Origin: Polyodon spathula
Taxonomy: Eukaryota; Chordata; Actinopteri; Acipenseriformes; Polyodontidae
NCBI RefSeq assembly: GCF_017654505.1
Contig: NC_054559.1
Span: forward strand, 18,985,325 to 19,049,324
Length of the DNA stretch: 64,000 bases
Reading direction: 5' to 3'
A program made the translations under genes and the position numbers. Positions within the stretch are counted from its first letter, which is position 1. Each line of letters opens with the position of its first letter. The notes beneath the pieces are model-generated. The model worked only from the letters and a program-made list of their open reading frames with translations. It ran no database searches and was not told where the DNA came from. Of the stretch, positions 1 through 49,066 are shown in pieces.

Positions 1-51
1 TAGTCTCTCTCCCTTCCCCTCCCCCTCTCTCCCTCCCCCTCCCCCCCCCCC

Positions 52-82
<31 letters not shown>
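1..82. repeat. CT-rich microsatellite with a 22-base poly-C run
   Basis: Pyrimidine tract of CT dinucleotides and C runs; C homopolymer at 41-62, followed by (CT)n to 82. Low-complexity DNA at the window edge. Confidence 0.9.
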
Positions 83-3000
83 GTCACTCCAGTATGAAAC
101 TCCCTTGTCTAGTCCCCAACGCTGAGCCTTTACAAGGTCATCCCAGAAAGAAGTCATCAACCACTTCCGAATCATTTTTACTATCTGTGAGGGGGTCGTT
201 TTTACGGCCTACTTGCACTGTGAAGGTGACAATTTAGATTTTCAAACAGCGACGCTGGTGATAGACACTGCAATAGAATTTCCAAGAGATCAGAAAACTT
301 CTAGAACACTGTATACAGGAAAGACCCACCCATCCTTCTCACTGAAGCGTGACCGTTTCTAACCCTATCACAAGGCAATGTGTAGAACAAAATATTGGAA
401 TAGAGGGTAGTGTGTTGACTACTCTCAATCAAGTGTTGCTACCAAGGGAGTGAAACTCAATTAGAAATTTGCAGGAATGGTCGATTGTACAGGTATGGGA
501 ATATATTGAACTTCGAGAATGGGTTTGCGTACACCAAGGAATCATAGGATTTTGATTATCTAACTGTTTAACAGATATTTAGGGTTGCTTCAGCTCTAAT
601 AAATGAACACTGAAATTGCTGCTTTAGAAAGAACAGTCATTTGTTTCAGTTCCCATAAATATCCAGCCAGTTTGCTGGGGTCCTGCCCTCATTTCAAAGA
701 ACTTGTTATAAAAGAATTGAGTTCTCATTTGCATATTTGTGTATTAGCGTGCAGTAATTAATCTGTGGCCAATGGAGGTACTTGGCATGGAATTAAATCA
801 ATCATCACCTTTTTTTCTACTGCGTTGAGATCTGCCCCCACCCCCCCCACCCCGACCTTCTAGAACGTACCACAGCATCCCTTCCTTTGTTACTGAAGAC
901 ATGTTGAGTAATTTAATAAATTCCTGTCATCATCTCTGACAATTACCTCTCAGGGATTAAACAAGAAGCCCTGTTTACATGTGGAAATGGAGATGCCACC
1001 CCTCAGCTGCCATTCCCAAAGATCCTGTAAACAGACACCAGAACAAGCCGGCTGCACCGCGAGAGCCCACTTTGAAAGAGAGTTAGGGAGGCAGGAATCG
1101 CACCCACAGGCTGGAAAGCATTGGGCAAACAACTCACTTCTGTCAAGCGTGTTTGTCAATGTTCCGAAAAAGGAGAAGAATGGGAGGTTCAGGGGTGTCC
1201 TCCGATCACACCGGACGCCTGGCAATCCCAAACCAAGATCGACAACTCAGCACTGCCAGAGTGCAAACCTGCGCTCCCCTGACTACATGACTCACCCCGC
1301 ACACTGCACAGTCGTCATTTTACCAGGTGACTTCCCTTCTGATTCAGAGGACAATATCAAGTACTCATAAACAAGTTGATAAAGGGCTCATGAGAATCAC
1401 AGTGGGCGCTGGTATACAGGTGCTAAGCGGTGGGCGGGTGGTGGCATGTAAGGGGTTAACCTGCTTGCGGCGGAGTCTGATTGGCTGTTTGAAGTGAGAA
1501 ATTGTCAAGAAAGAGATCCGGTTTGAGCTAGTCGAGTGAATGCTCTTATTGATCCATACTCTCGGCCGTCCAAGCAGGCTTCAAAGAGCTGCATCACATA
1601 CCTGGCACACAATTAAAAAAAGGGTGGCAGGCTTTGTGTTCTTCTTTCTCTTAAATTATTGATGGGAAGCAGTACTGAGTTAACCCTCTCATTCCCAATC
1701 CTTCGTTGCCAATGGAACATCAGTCTGCTTGGTCGGGTAGATGGGTAACGCTCAATAATTTTACTTTATCCTTGAACCAGAGTCTGTATACTATTGGAAA
1801 TTGAATTGCTTAAAATTTGATGCCGTTCTATTTTCAAAAACCGTGAATCCTCTGGGTTGCTGTTTGCACTGCCTGTATCAAAATCTGTGTTGATTTGATC
1901 TGATTCTTTAGCAAAGACGTCATTGTCGCTGTCAGATAATACCTGACTGACTTCAACAAAAGGTGCATTTCTTCTTTTTGAAAACTTTTTGTGATGCATT
2001 TTTCCTCAAAGCTAAAAATATTTATGTGGCAACCTAACATGCTCTGATTCATCACTTCACCTGCACCAACCCAGTGATCACATAACCATAGTTCTGCAAT
2101 GCTGCTTAAGAGTAATTCTCAGCAATGTGCATCACCCCTCCAAGGTCATTAAGGGTTTGAAACATGCCTGGAGGAATCCCTTTGGAAACATGTCCTTTTG
2201 CTGTCTTTTAAGTGCTTTATTGATCACCGAATGTTTAAAAGTACTGACAAATTGTTATACTGACCAAATCTTTTTTTTTTTTTGACTGGTTACGTATTGA
2301 ATTCCTAATACCGCCTGGCCCGGGAAAGATGATAAGGAAATGAAAAGGTTTCCTCTCTCTGTGTCTCTGTAGAGGGAGCAGCCACTGCAGGCTCGCTGGG
2401 GGTTCCCTTTCTTGTTTGTAAATGTTAGGCTTCAAAGAAGTCTTGGGGGTTCAAAAGCAGGCAGTTCTAGCTAGGCAGAAAAACCTTTTGGTGGAGCGGC
2501 AGACCACCGACAGCCTTGTGAGAAAAAAAACAAACAGCACCATCAAACTGGCACAGGGAACAGCAGAGCGTGGCCAGACAGTGCAGAAACCTTCCAATTA
2601 CACTGCAGCTGCACCGTTAACGCACATACCTAGAATTAGCACTGTCGTCACAAATTGCATGTCAGTACCTTTACATTGCAGCTGGAATTTAACATGGCTA
2701 GGGCTGAAATCTATTGAAATTAAAATGAACTACATTGTAACTGCAATTTACGGACACGCAAAAAGGGCGCTTAATTTCAAACCCACTGATTGCATCATGC
2801 AGAACTAGAGTCTGTCTCTCTGTCTGAATGTCTGCAGTACAGGTACAGTGAAGGGAAGGGGTGAGGGCTGGCAACTGGTACAGCACAGGGATTAGTGTTG
2901 TAGCAGCTAACACAAGTGTATCAGCTACAACCACTTCAGTGGGCTTCTCTGCTGCAGTATGAGCTGCAACGCTGCTACAGAGCTGCGCAGAAGGGACTCG

Positions 3001-4720
3001 CTTTCTGCTCCGTTAGGTTCAATGCTAATTCATTCAAATTACTCACAAGCAGAGATATGCGTGGGTGGATTTATCTCGGCCAGGCTCACCATTTGAAAAA
3101 AAAAAACATCTCCCATGGCTCCAGTAACACCCAGCCCTGCGCACCAAGACGCCCATGAAGCTCTCAGCAGCTCCAGCTTCGATCGCTGGTAATTGAATCA
3201 GTCCTGACTGGAGCGCTAATTCCCTCACACGATTCTGGGTGGAAATTAGGAGGAAAACTAAATAAAATGAAACTCAGTGTGTGCTTCTCTGCACCAGTGG
3301 AACTGGAAAAGGTTGGGAATGGATCTCCCTTCACTGCATAATTAATATATATATATAGCCTGAATTTATTTCCTGAAAGATAGAATGGTGATTTATTGGT
3401 CTCATAAACACTGATAATTTACGAGAGGCGTTTAGGATCAAAGGGGATTGAGATGACTGTTCTGTATATAAGTGCTACATCAGTTAGCTGTTACATAGCT
3501 GGCCACAGAATCCAGGAAATCTGTATCCCAGAATGCACCTGCAACGTGAAACTCAAGAACCGCCACGTCTAGCGTTCTTTAAGGAATGGCGGTCAAGAAA
3601 ACAATAACCGTTCGTTCTAACCGCAGTTGGAAATGTGGCTGATCAAGCAGAAGGATTGTAATCTAGTACTGAGGTTCAATAAGGGAATCTCAAATATTAT
3701 CAATGTTTGAAAATGTTGTTTTATGACATTTTCAAGGGGAAAAAAAGACCATTTTATAAGTCAGTCATTTTCCTCTGTACTGTGGTGTAAGAGGGTTTAG
3801 CAAGGCCTGTTTGCATGTTTGGTAATAACAGACAAGGATGCTGAATAGCCCCCTAATCCTACAGCTTGTGCTGGCAGCAGAAACCAGGGGATTGGAGACG
3901 TAGAGAGAAGCCAAGCTCTATGGCAGTTTGACTTTTAGTTCTGACATCTCAACACTGTCTGTACGTGAGCATCTGCTTAAACAGCGATCGGAGCTAAAAA
4001 CTGCTTAAAGAGAATCCAATTCCAGTAAACTTTTTTAAAGGGAAAATTCTGCACCCGTTTTTTTTTTCTTTCCTGTTTTGTAATATGAATAAAACTGTGT
4101 TATAAAGAAAAATAAACCCCAAACAAACAACCAAACTGTCGTACCGGTACTGCAATGGTTATGCTTTTAATCATCCTTGCTTTATGCAGCCATTTCAAAA
4201 AGAATGCGAAAGTGAAGCAATATTTATAGGGGTTGAATTAAAGCATCATCAGTGACTGCTTCCTTATCCCTCCCACTGGGAAATCGTTGACTGTCTGAAA
4301 AAGCAAAGCTTGTCAAACAGCAAAGAGGAAGCAGTCTGTAGCCGGTCGTGGCATTGACTGGAACAGAACCGTAGAATAGCAGATCTGTGCTTCCAATAAG
4401 GAGATGCAAACAACAACATAAAGCAGGGGCCGGCCCCATTAAAACCTTTTGTGTTTCATGCAAACTGGCTTTTACCTGTGCACACCTGGATGCATTACAT
4501 GCGTGAAGGCAAATGCTGTGTTTTGGTATTACTTGATTCTGAATGGACCAGGTTGTCAAAAAGCATGCCAGTTCTATTCTGTGCATGAGGAGAGCCCCCC
4601 TCTCTTCACAGACAGACTCCTGAAGTAGCTAATTGGGAGATGTCTCTAATCCCCGCCCTGTTACCATCCTGCAGTCTCTCACTTTCTTGTCTGGGAGATT
4701 GCCTGTTTCCCTGTTTCCCC
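83..4720. other. 3' flank of KCNN1, no recognisable gene
   Basis: AT-balanced non-coding DNA. The longest open frames (981-1370 plus, 2422-2808 plus, 1766-1999 minus) show no domain, splice context or homology I can recognise. Only short homopolymers stand out (T run at 2272, A run at 3096). Confidence 0.6.
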
Positions 4721-4724
4721 GCTG

Positions 4725-4748
4725 AGTGTGTGTGTGTGTGTGTGTGTG
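4725..4748. repeat. (GT)n microsatellite
   Basis: About 12 GT units, followed by interrupted GTGTGT stretches to about 4788 and a C-rich run at 4813-4834. Confidence 0.85.
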
Positions 4749-5179
4749 CTGTTTGTCAGTGTGTGTATTAGCGTGTGTGTGTGTTTCTCAGTGCACTGCT
4801 TTGTCACGACTCCCCCCCCCCCCCCCACCCCCCCATGTGCAGACTGAAGAAGCAGGAAGCCCCTCTCTCTCTCCCTCTCAAACTCTCTATTATTACCATG
4901 TCTCTAAATTACTCTCATCCCTCTTGTTTTCTGTCTATTACTCTGTTTCTCTCCTCTATCACCCACTCTCTCCACTCTTTTTCTCTCCTTTCTTCTCATT
5001 CTCATCTTGATAAATCCCCCCCCCCCTCTCTTTTTCTCTCTTTCCCTGTCAGGCATTAAACAGGGGTGTCCTGCACGCAGAATTTTGCATTAGTTTCATA
5101 CTAGCACAGAAACAGGTTCCCTGCACAGCTGAGAGTAATTATTACAAAAACACTTCTCTCCTCTCTCTCTCACTCCCTG

Positions 5180-5330
5180 ACCCCCCTCGTATTGTGTGGG
5201 ATACGGATAGATTCCCCCCTCCTTCTCTCTCTCCCCCTCTCTGTATCTCACACTTATTCTCCTTTGCTTTCTTTCTCCCTCCCTCTCTCTCTTTGTTTGA
5301 GAGCTGGGGGGCAGGTTGATAGATTCCCCC

Positions 5331-5368
<38 letters not shown>

Positions 5369-5458
5369 CTCGCACTATTAGTCTCCCATGCTTTATTTCT
5401 TCCTCCCTCCCTCTCTCTCTCTGTATGAATGCTGTGGGGCAGGTTGATAGATTCCCCC

Positions 5459-5525
<67 letters not shown>

Positions 5526-5668
5526 CTAGTCTCCCATGCTTTATTTCTTCCTCCCTCCCTCTCTCTCTCTGTATGATTGCTGTGGGGCAGTTCAGACATA
5601 CTCACGACACCCCCCCCAGGTTGATCCATCCCCCCCCCCCCCCCCCCCCCCCCCTCTTCTCTCCCCCC

Positions 5669-5710
<42 letters not shown>

Positions 5711-6165
5711 CTCGCACTATTAGTCTCCCATGCTTTATTTCTTCCTCCCTCCCTCTCTCTCTCTGTATGAGTGCTGTGGGGCAGGTTGATAGATCCCCCC
5801 CCCCCCCCCCCCCCCTCTCTCTCTCCCTCTCTCCTCTCTGTCTTCTCTCTCTCTCTCTCTCTCCTCACATAGAGCGTATAATCGAGGGTACGAAATATGC
5901 TTTATTTCTTCCTCCCTCCCTCTCTCTCTCTGTATGAGTGCTGTGGGGCAGGTTGATAGATTCCCCCCTCATTCTCTCTGGGGTCCAACATACTTCACGA
6001 CACCCGTCAAGCAAGGGGGGAGGTTTTCAACGGAGGGAGGGGCTCTTTCTCTCTCTCTCTCTCTCTGTATCTCGCACTATTAGTCTCCCATGCTTTATTT
6101 CTTCCTCCCTCCCTTTCTCTCTCTGTATGAGTGCTGTGGGGCAGGTTGATGGATGTGAGCAGTGC
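5180..6165. repeat. Complex CT/C-rich tandem array with a 150-190 bp higher-order unit
   Basis: The segment atgctttatttcttcctccc recurs at 5388, 5536, 5730, 5897 and 6090 (spacings 148, 194, 167, 193), each followed by a CT run, a gtatga element, a gtgctgtggggcaggttgat element and another CT or C run. Length differences come from the CT and C tracts. Five good copies plus a degenerate one near 5200-5330; partial echoes continue to about 6400. Confidence 0.85.
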
Positions 6166-6282
6166 AGTTTTGGTGCAGAATGCGTGTGCCATCTGCTCGC
6201 TCAGCGTGCCATGTGGTTACTGCGCGGTTACTGTTAAGATCTGAACGCCTGTGCCGCTAAAGAGACACACTCTATGTGTGAG

Positions 6283-6284
<2 letters not shown>

Positions 6285-6313
<29 letters not shown>
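6285..6313. repeat. (GT)n microsatellite
   Basis: Uninterrupted GT dinucleotides just right of the CT/C array. Confidence 0.9.
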
Positions 6314-8885
6314 GAGAAGGTTTGCCAACAGTGTAAGGAAGAAGAGAGACAAGCATGTCCATATGAACAATTAAACTGTGAGTCTGTTGATAGATTCCCA
6401 TGCATTTTATGCTGTGTTGATTTTTCATGCTCTCTAAACTCACCGCGCCGTACCAATACGTTTTCTATGCTGCATTGAATTTGTTGGCTCTCAGCTCTCC
6501 CAGTGCTGAATTCTCTGTACCGTTTTAAATTGGATGGCTCCTAAGTCACACTGCACTGGCTTGTCAACACTATATTACAGGTAATGGCTCTCTAGTGTCG
6601 CTGCTGTCCCCATGCTGCACGAGAACCTCAATGTTAATATTTTCACAAAGCAGTAAGCAGCCCAGCTACTGAGAAATAAGAGTAAGGCAACCGGTGTTCA
6701 TTCATTACAGTATTTTATTCCAGTGCTACTAGATATGCATAATGTGGCAGTGTATATAAAACAGTGATTATACATTTGATTTTTTGATTTTGTTTAAAAA
6801 ATTATAAATCATCTGATGTCACTACCGAGAAATAATACGGTCTAATAGATACTTACTTGCTTCCGTTATTTTACATTACTGTGACTTTTGGCTTTTAAAG
6901 GTCCCTGGATTCTGGTATCAGAATCCGAATGCTGGGGCAATGCTGGGGAAGGGGCATGGGGCGGGGCTGGGTTATTGGAGCTGGTTGAAGGGGACTCCCT
7001 CTGTTGGGCTGGATAGTTGGTGTTAGCGGGCATTCGTTGTTAGTCTCTGCGTTTCTGAGCGCTCCGTATCAGGGTCGTTCTCTAATCCACAAGTGTGCCT
7101 GGCGCTAGATCAAGGCTGCCCATTTCTAGCCTTGAATTCTTGAATTCTGATACCCAATCTTGTGTATCTACTGTGGCACCCTCATTGAGGGCATACCCAC
7201 ATACAGTGCGTGCCAACCTTCCTCGCCACTTTGGCGGTGTACAAACGCTCTATTGCAGTCGATGGCTTTGGTTTGCCTTGGCCATGTAATTCTCTCACAC
7301 TGATCAGTTCCAGTGTTGTCTCTTTGTGTTCAAGCATTTTTTGGAAGGTTTGGGAAGATTTTTTTTATTATTATTATTATTATTATTTTTGCAAGTGTTT
7401 GGAACGGGACACTATTAATATAACCGTTGCCCCACCCCCTTGTCTGCAGACACACCAAGAATAGGGTCAGTATCCTCCAAAACCCTCCACCTGGGACTGC
7501 ACTAAATGCCTGTACTCTGCACGAGTAAATCGAACTCTGTACTTTTTTTAAGCATAAAAATATGCTTTAAAAAAAAAAAAATCTAACCAAAATCACAGGG
7601 ATTTTTTGACAGTGATCTGGAACTGAACACGCAAGAGTTGAGCCAAACTGACCCGATGCTAAACAGCAAACTATGGGAAGAATATAATAAGCAGACACAG
7701 TGAATTCATGTTTCATTATAATACAGAATATGACAGCAAGACACTGAAGCATTGAAATGTTTTTAGTTTTCCATGTTAGAAGACTGAACAGTTCTAGATT
7801 ACTGTACAATACATTCAGGTTTAAATTTCACAGTTCCCAGTCGGGGTGTTTGTCTCTTTTTCCCTGCTGTTTTGGCTCTGTTGGTGAACTCTTGCATGTT
7901 TGTGTGTATCTCTGTGGTTAAAAGGTTAGAAATGATGTCGACCCACCAAAACCCAGCACCCTGACTGTTAAAAAGAACGCTGTTGCTTGAGCTGAAAAGG
8001 GAGAGCATGTTTTTATATTCTTTGGGAGATATTTGACGAAATAGATCAGGAACACAGCGGTATTAGGAGATGGAATGAAAATGGACAGCTCACCCCTTGT
8101 TCTCACATTAGATTTTATGGTATGGGGCTTTATCTCAGAGTACTGATGAAAAACCTCACAGCCTTCCAGTCCTCTTATGCTAACTTAGAATGCATAGCGT
8201 ATCAGAGTCCTGCACCAGCTACTGGCATGGACTTACACAAGGGCGATCCAAAGCTTGCTGACTTACACATGCCCTATTTGTAACCTGGTTTATAAGAGTG
8301 CTTTTAAACTTCAATCAATCCCTTTTTGTAAATCTTTTCTTTATTGGGGATAATCAGCGCTCCAGATAAGTTGCGTACTTTGAAGATAAGTTCTTACACT
8401 TTGAAAATATTTGGCATGATATTTAAATTGTGAATATAAAGCATGCAGTAGCCAGATAAACGACAGGACAGCTTGTAGCCTGGCTGGGAATTGGCAGAAA
8501 CACATGACCAATAAGTCAAGCGTTTTCACTTGCAATGCGTGCTTGTGACTGGTGAACTGGCATCTGGCGTCTGGATTTCTCAGCCTGACCAACCTGTTTA
8601 CCTATCTGTCAACAGAATTTGTGGAAGGTAAATCTACATAACATATACAATATTCTCTGTTTGGAGCAGCAACAGTACTACTATTATTAAGGCAGGACTA
8701 GGAATCAATAAGACCAAGTTTTTGTACAGTAGTTTAAATTAACATTACAGTTAAAATGTAAGGCTTTGGTTAACGGTAATGAATACCCCATAAGCTAGCA
8801 TTAAAGCAGGTACTGTATTTTGCATTTTAGGGTTTAAACTGGAGAATAAATAACTCAACGACCCAAAACCTTATCTGGAGCACTG

Positions 8886-8886
<1 letters not shown>
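6314..8886. other. Non-coding 3' flank, nothing recognised
   Basis: No coding exon, RNA gene or transposon end identified. Contains a short (TTA)n run at about 7367-7387 and an A run at 7568-7580. Confidence 0.55.
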
Positions 8887-8933
<47 letters not shown>

Positions 8934-8944
8934 TATTATTATTA
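8887..8944. repeat. (ATT)n microsatellite
   Basis: About 19 near-perfect ATT units with one interruption near 8932. Tails of this kind often follow fish LINE/SINE ends, but no element body is visible upstream. Confidence 0.9.
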
Positions 8945-9937
8945 TGTAAAACAATGAATACTTATTGTGAACATGTGTCTGCATCAGTACGGGTCTTATT
9001 ATTCTGGTAAAAGAAGAGCAAAATATATTAGAGGTTTGCGAGTTTATTTAGACCTCGGTTGACCTAAAGGACCAATAAGAATTTAATAAATTAATTACTA
9101 ATAATTTAAATAAATATTAATAAAATCTTAATAAATTAATTAAATACATGTTTATTCTTTGCCACTTAGATTGGAAAGAGAAGTTCTTAGCCCCTCCCTT
9201 CTATCTTCGTGTGTATAAGCCACACCTTTTGAACAAGTAATTGATAATGTTAGTGTTTATTCTTGTATTAGAGAAGTGTGTTTTTTTTTTAGTATAGTCA
9301 CTGCTTTCTGCTGTCAGGACCCTGTTAAAAAGGAGATGCATGTAATTCTATTTTCTTTTATCCTCGTTAAATGGATACAAAATTGCACTGAAATTCTGTA
9401 AATAGAAAAGGCTGCCCGCACCCCCACCCTCTCCCCCAATGGACAAAGCTTTGTATGGGTAAACCCCGCCCCCAGGTGCACTGAAACATGCAAGGGGGCG
9501 GGGTCTGTTTCTCAATTCTGTAGGAAAAGCACGTCCTCTGTGGATGTGGCTTGCTGCCTCCTTCCTGCGTAGAGAGGAACCCTGACAGGGAGGAGCAGGG
9601 AGGAAGGAAGTCTGTAGCACCTGGATCCAGGTTCGTATCCCATCTCTGTGCTCTCTGCTTCCTGTGCCAGCCAAGGAGCTCCCCCCTTGTGGGGCAGCCT
9701 CAGCGCCTAGCCTTGGCATGGTACAGTTTTTTTTATTTTAGGGTTCATCTGGTGTGATAGCCAGCTCCACCCCAGCACCCTGAACTCAGTCAGTAACTAT
9801 ACAAGGGCTTTACAAAAAAGCTAACTTGAACAGCCATACAATGGCTAAACATAAACCATATTCTTCACTGTTTTTTTTTTTTTTATTCCAGTCTGGAGCG
9901 CTTGTTTTTCAGTCGCTGTTGTCGTCCTGGTGGTTGG
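8945..9937. other. KCNN1 3' flank, probably including 3' UTR
   Basis: Directly downstream of the KCNN1 stop on the minus strand. AATAAA on the minus strand occurs at 9882-9887 and 9732-9737. A GC-rich hairpin lies at 9463-9504. The extent of the 3' UTR cannot be read from sequence alone. Confidence 0.45.
9463..9504. other. GC-box hairpin in the presumed KCNN1 3' UTR or flank
   Basis: accccgccccc at 9463-9473 is the exact inverse complement of gggggcggggt at 9494-9504, giving an 11-bp G/C stem with a 20-base loop. Both arms also resemble SP-factor GC boxes. Confidence 0.4.
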
Positions 9938-45848
<35,911 letters not shown>

Positions 45849-45849
<1 letters not shown>

Positions 45850-45856
45850 GACGTCA
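45849..45856. promoter_or_regulatory. Consensus cAMP response element (TGACGTCA) abutting the KCNN1 start codon
   Basis: A perfect palindromic CRE octamer whose last base on the minus strand is the A of the KCNN1 ATG. Full CREs near transcription starts bind CREB/ATF. Whether this one is used depends on where transcription begins, which the sequence does not show. Confidence 0.3.
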
Positions 45857-46660
45857 GGGTTGGGCTATGAAAACACCGCCTGCATCAGTTAATTGAATGA
45901 ATCCCCAACAACTGCGGTTGAGAAGAACACATCTGAAATGTGATGTATATTACTCGATCACACCCCAGGCATTTTATAACACATTGGTTTAGCGGTGCCC
46001 GTGCTCTCTTCTATGCCTTTTAGTTTAAATTGAACATAACGCCGATGCCGGTGGTGCATTGGGGTTTTTTGGCATTTGGGTATGACAAGCCTCTTCATGC
46101 ATAAAATACGCAGCAGGATAATAACACGACCTTGTGGAACGTGCTCCCGGAATCTTGTGTTTTTGCTCCAGTTTTTTGTGTAATTTCTCATTATGGCTTA
46201 TTGTGGATCAGCGTGGCATGTTCAAACACATTTTGTGCAATTTAACAAAACTGCTTCCTAGACCTATTGCTGCCGCTCTCGCAGTATCGCTGTGCAGTAT
46301 GCAAGCTTGTCAATCAAAACTTCCAAGATTACTTTATTTTTCAACTCTGTAAAATGCGCAAGGATCGATTTATTACGGTGCTCTGCAGTCGTGTGCCTGC
46401 TGTTCAAGGCGTCCTATATCGGGTGCATTCCAAGTGCAGCATTCGCAGGGAAATGTTATCCCTGTAAAAAAAGGAACAAAGTATTTAATACAAAAATCAA
46501 GCGTAAGTCAAAACGACACGCAAAGGGGTTTCAAATGCTCAGTCACTGGCAAATGCAAATTATATTTAACCCACTGCGTAGTGTTATAATGAAAAAAAAT
46601 CTTAATTAAATATCCCCCCAGGGAACAATATTATCCTCATTATATGCTGAACGTTTGTCT

Positions 46661-46664
<4 letters not shown>

Positions 46665-46695
<31 letters not shown>
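46665..46695. repeat. Poly-A tract (31 bases)
   Basis: Pure A run. It could be a retrotransposed tail, but no element body is recognised on its left. Confidence 0.9.
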
Positions 46696-46696
<1 letters not shown>

Positions 46697-47380
46697 ATAG
46701 AACGAATTGTCACTGAATTAACCTCGACCGTCTCTTCGTTTTCGGTTGTATAATATTAATTTTAAAATGAATTATTTTAATAACATATAGAAAATATTCT
46801 GCTGACAGCCTTCTATCATATCAACACGGGCTCGTTTACTGTTAAACTTGATTTTTATTTTTTTCTCTCGCGCTGAAGATTAAAGACTCAACGATTACTT
46901 TATTGGGTCTTTTCCTTATGTTAACCTAGCTGTTCCATACTGTGATATTATTACAACGAGAATTACGCTGTTTCAAGACGTCCCAGACTATAATACTGTA
47001 ATTAATGAAGGAACATTATCCTTCACGCCAAGGTGAAGATATTTTTAAAACAGCAGACTCTCTCCATGTGACCCAAATTCACGCAGCTAAATTCAAGTTT
47101 GAAGAGTCAAAGGAATTCAAGTTCAGTGCTGGTTCGAGTCTACCTCAGTATATGGAGGTATTGAAATGATGAGGTTTAGCCCTATTTTAAATTGAGCTAA
47201 CTGGACCATGTATTGGAACTAAGATACTCAAGAAAGACCGACTGGGCTCTTTGAAAGACGTGGTTTAAGATTGATTTGAACAAGCAGGTTTCCAGTTTAA
47301 ATTCTGTCAATTAAAAAGAATGTACAGACAGAGAGGAATTTCCACAATTAGACTAAGCAGGGTGTTAATATATTATATCA

Positions 47381-47396
47381 TATATATATATAATAT

Positions 47397-47458
<62 letters not shown>
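47381..47458. repeat. (AT)n microsatellite
   Basis: AT run, interrupted near 47392-47398, in the intergenic region. Confidence 0.95.
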
Positions 47459-47462
<4 letters not shown>

Positions 47463-47509
47463 TGCAGTGTTAGAACCTATGCCTAATATTGTACTGGCTA
47501 CCACTTGCC

Positions 47510-47511
<2 letters not shown>

Positions 47512-47591
<80 letters not shown>
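47512..47591. repeat. (GA)n microsatellite
   Basis: About 40 uninterrupted GA units on the plus strand. Confidence 0.97.
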
Positions 47592-47593
<2 letters not shown>

Positions 47594-48996
47594 CGATAGT
47601 AGAGATAAAGAATGAGTGTTAGAGAAAGACAGAGAGGATTCTCTGCAGCCTATGCACATACATTCAGTACAGCAGATATATTTTACCTTCTGAAATATTA
47701 AAACCTTTCCATTTCTATTTCAGACCCGTGTGTGGGATTACACAATGGAGAGTCAATCAGTTTTTCTTTTCAACATCGAGGCCTGGCTTCTTACAGGGGA
47801 GGTTTTGATTAAAAGTCCTGAAGCTGCTGATACATTAGAGACGCAGTAACAAGTACCGATCATTCATATCATATTCATAGACGTTCAGAGCGACGCTTGG
47901 GAGAGAGTTAAATCTGATTTAAACGCATCATATCAAAGTAGGTTTGGTAGCTGGTTGGTGTGTTTCAGATCGGAGCTATATTAGATTCCAGGTGACTCAC
48001 AATTTTTACTCTGCAAGAGTAATCCGATTTCCCATCGCAAAGTGTAATAAAGTTACAGCCACACTTTTAAGGCACTAGGAAATTGAGCAGACAGCATTCA
48101 GTTTCGACTATCCCAGACATGGGTTTAAGGCAGACAGCATGCAGGCAGCATGCTTTGTTTTCATTTTAGCTGAAGACACTGCAGCAGAAGGAGTTTATAA
48201 ATGTCACCCACAAGCTTCACTGTAGAAATTCACCAAGGAACAAATAAAACACATTATAACCTCACGAGAAATTACCCAGATACATTTATGATACAAGTCA
48301 ATAAGGACAACTTGACTCTAAACAAAATCTATTCGCTCAATAAAACACATACTGTATTCGCATGTATTACAACAAATAAATAATAATAATAATAATAATA
48401 AAAATATCATCAGAGGGAACTGGGGTGAGCTTAGCTCTTGAGGTTTATCACTTCAACAGAGCACATCAGTAGAATTACAGCCTTATTATTTACAGTTAGA
48501 ATTGGAATTATATGACGACTGATAGTAAAAGTATGACTCTAAAGCTTTAATATAATCAGGTCCGCTGTAGCCCATGCAATGCCTATTGTAGGATCAGTTC
48601 ATTTAGATCATGCGGATTCCTTTAACTGCACTGCACTCAGAATAAACCTCTGAGCCATTTTAATGAATTGCTAAGCGATCCTTTTTTATTAATCTCTGGT
48701 ATTGATGTTGACATAAACAGCTCTTATTAAGGTTGCCCTCCTGTCACGATGTCAATGGGAATATCAGAGTAAGCTGAGATTTATGGCCTTGTGGTGAGGT
48801 AGCTGCTGATTAAATGGCACTCACAGGTCTGTAAAAGCTCAGCCCCAGAGGTTTTTAAAAGGGCTGCACTTCAGCCAGCCGCCACTATGGACTGATGGGG
48901 CAGTGTGGAGCAAACAGGAGCAGAACTCACTTCTCCACCAACACTCCACAGAGCTCCATGGTTGGTGGAAGAAGATAATACTTTGTAAATGTCTAC

Positions 48997-49001
<5 letters not shown>

Positions 49002-49064
<63 letters not shown>
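49002..49064. repeat. (AT)n microsatellite
   Basis: About 31 AT units. Confidence 0.96.

Positions 49065-49066
<2 letters not shown>

Noticed and set aside
981..1370. 129-codon plus-strand open frame
   Set aside because: No domain, homology or splice context recognised; composition like the surrounding non-coding DNA.
2422..2808. 128-codon plus-strand open frame
   Set aside because: No recognisable motif; an isolated frame without gene context.
5096..5937. Many overlapping open frames of Ser-Leu or Arg-Glu repeats
   Set aside because: Products of CT/GA repeats open in several frames; no unique coding sequence.
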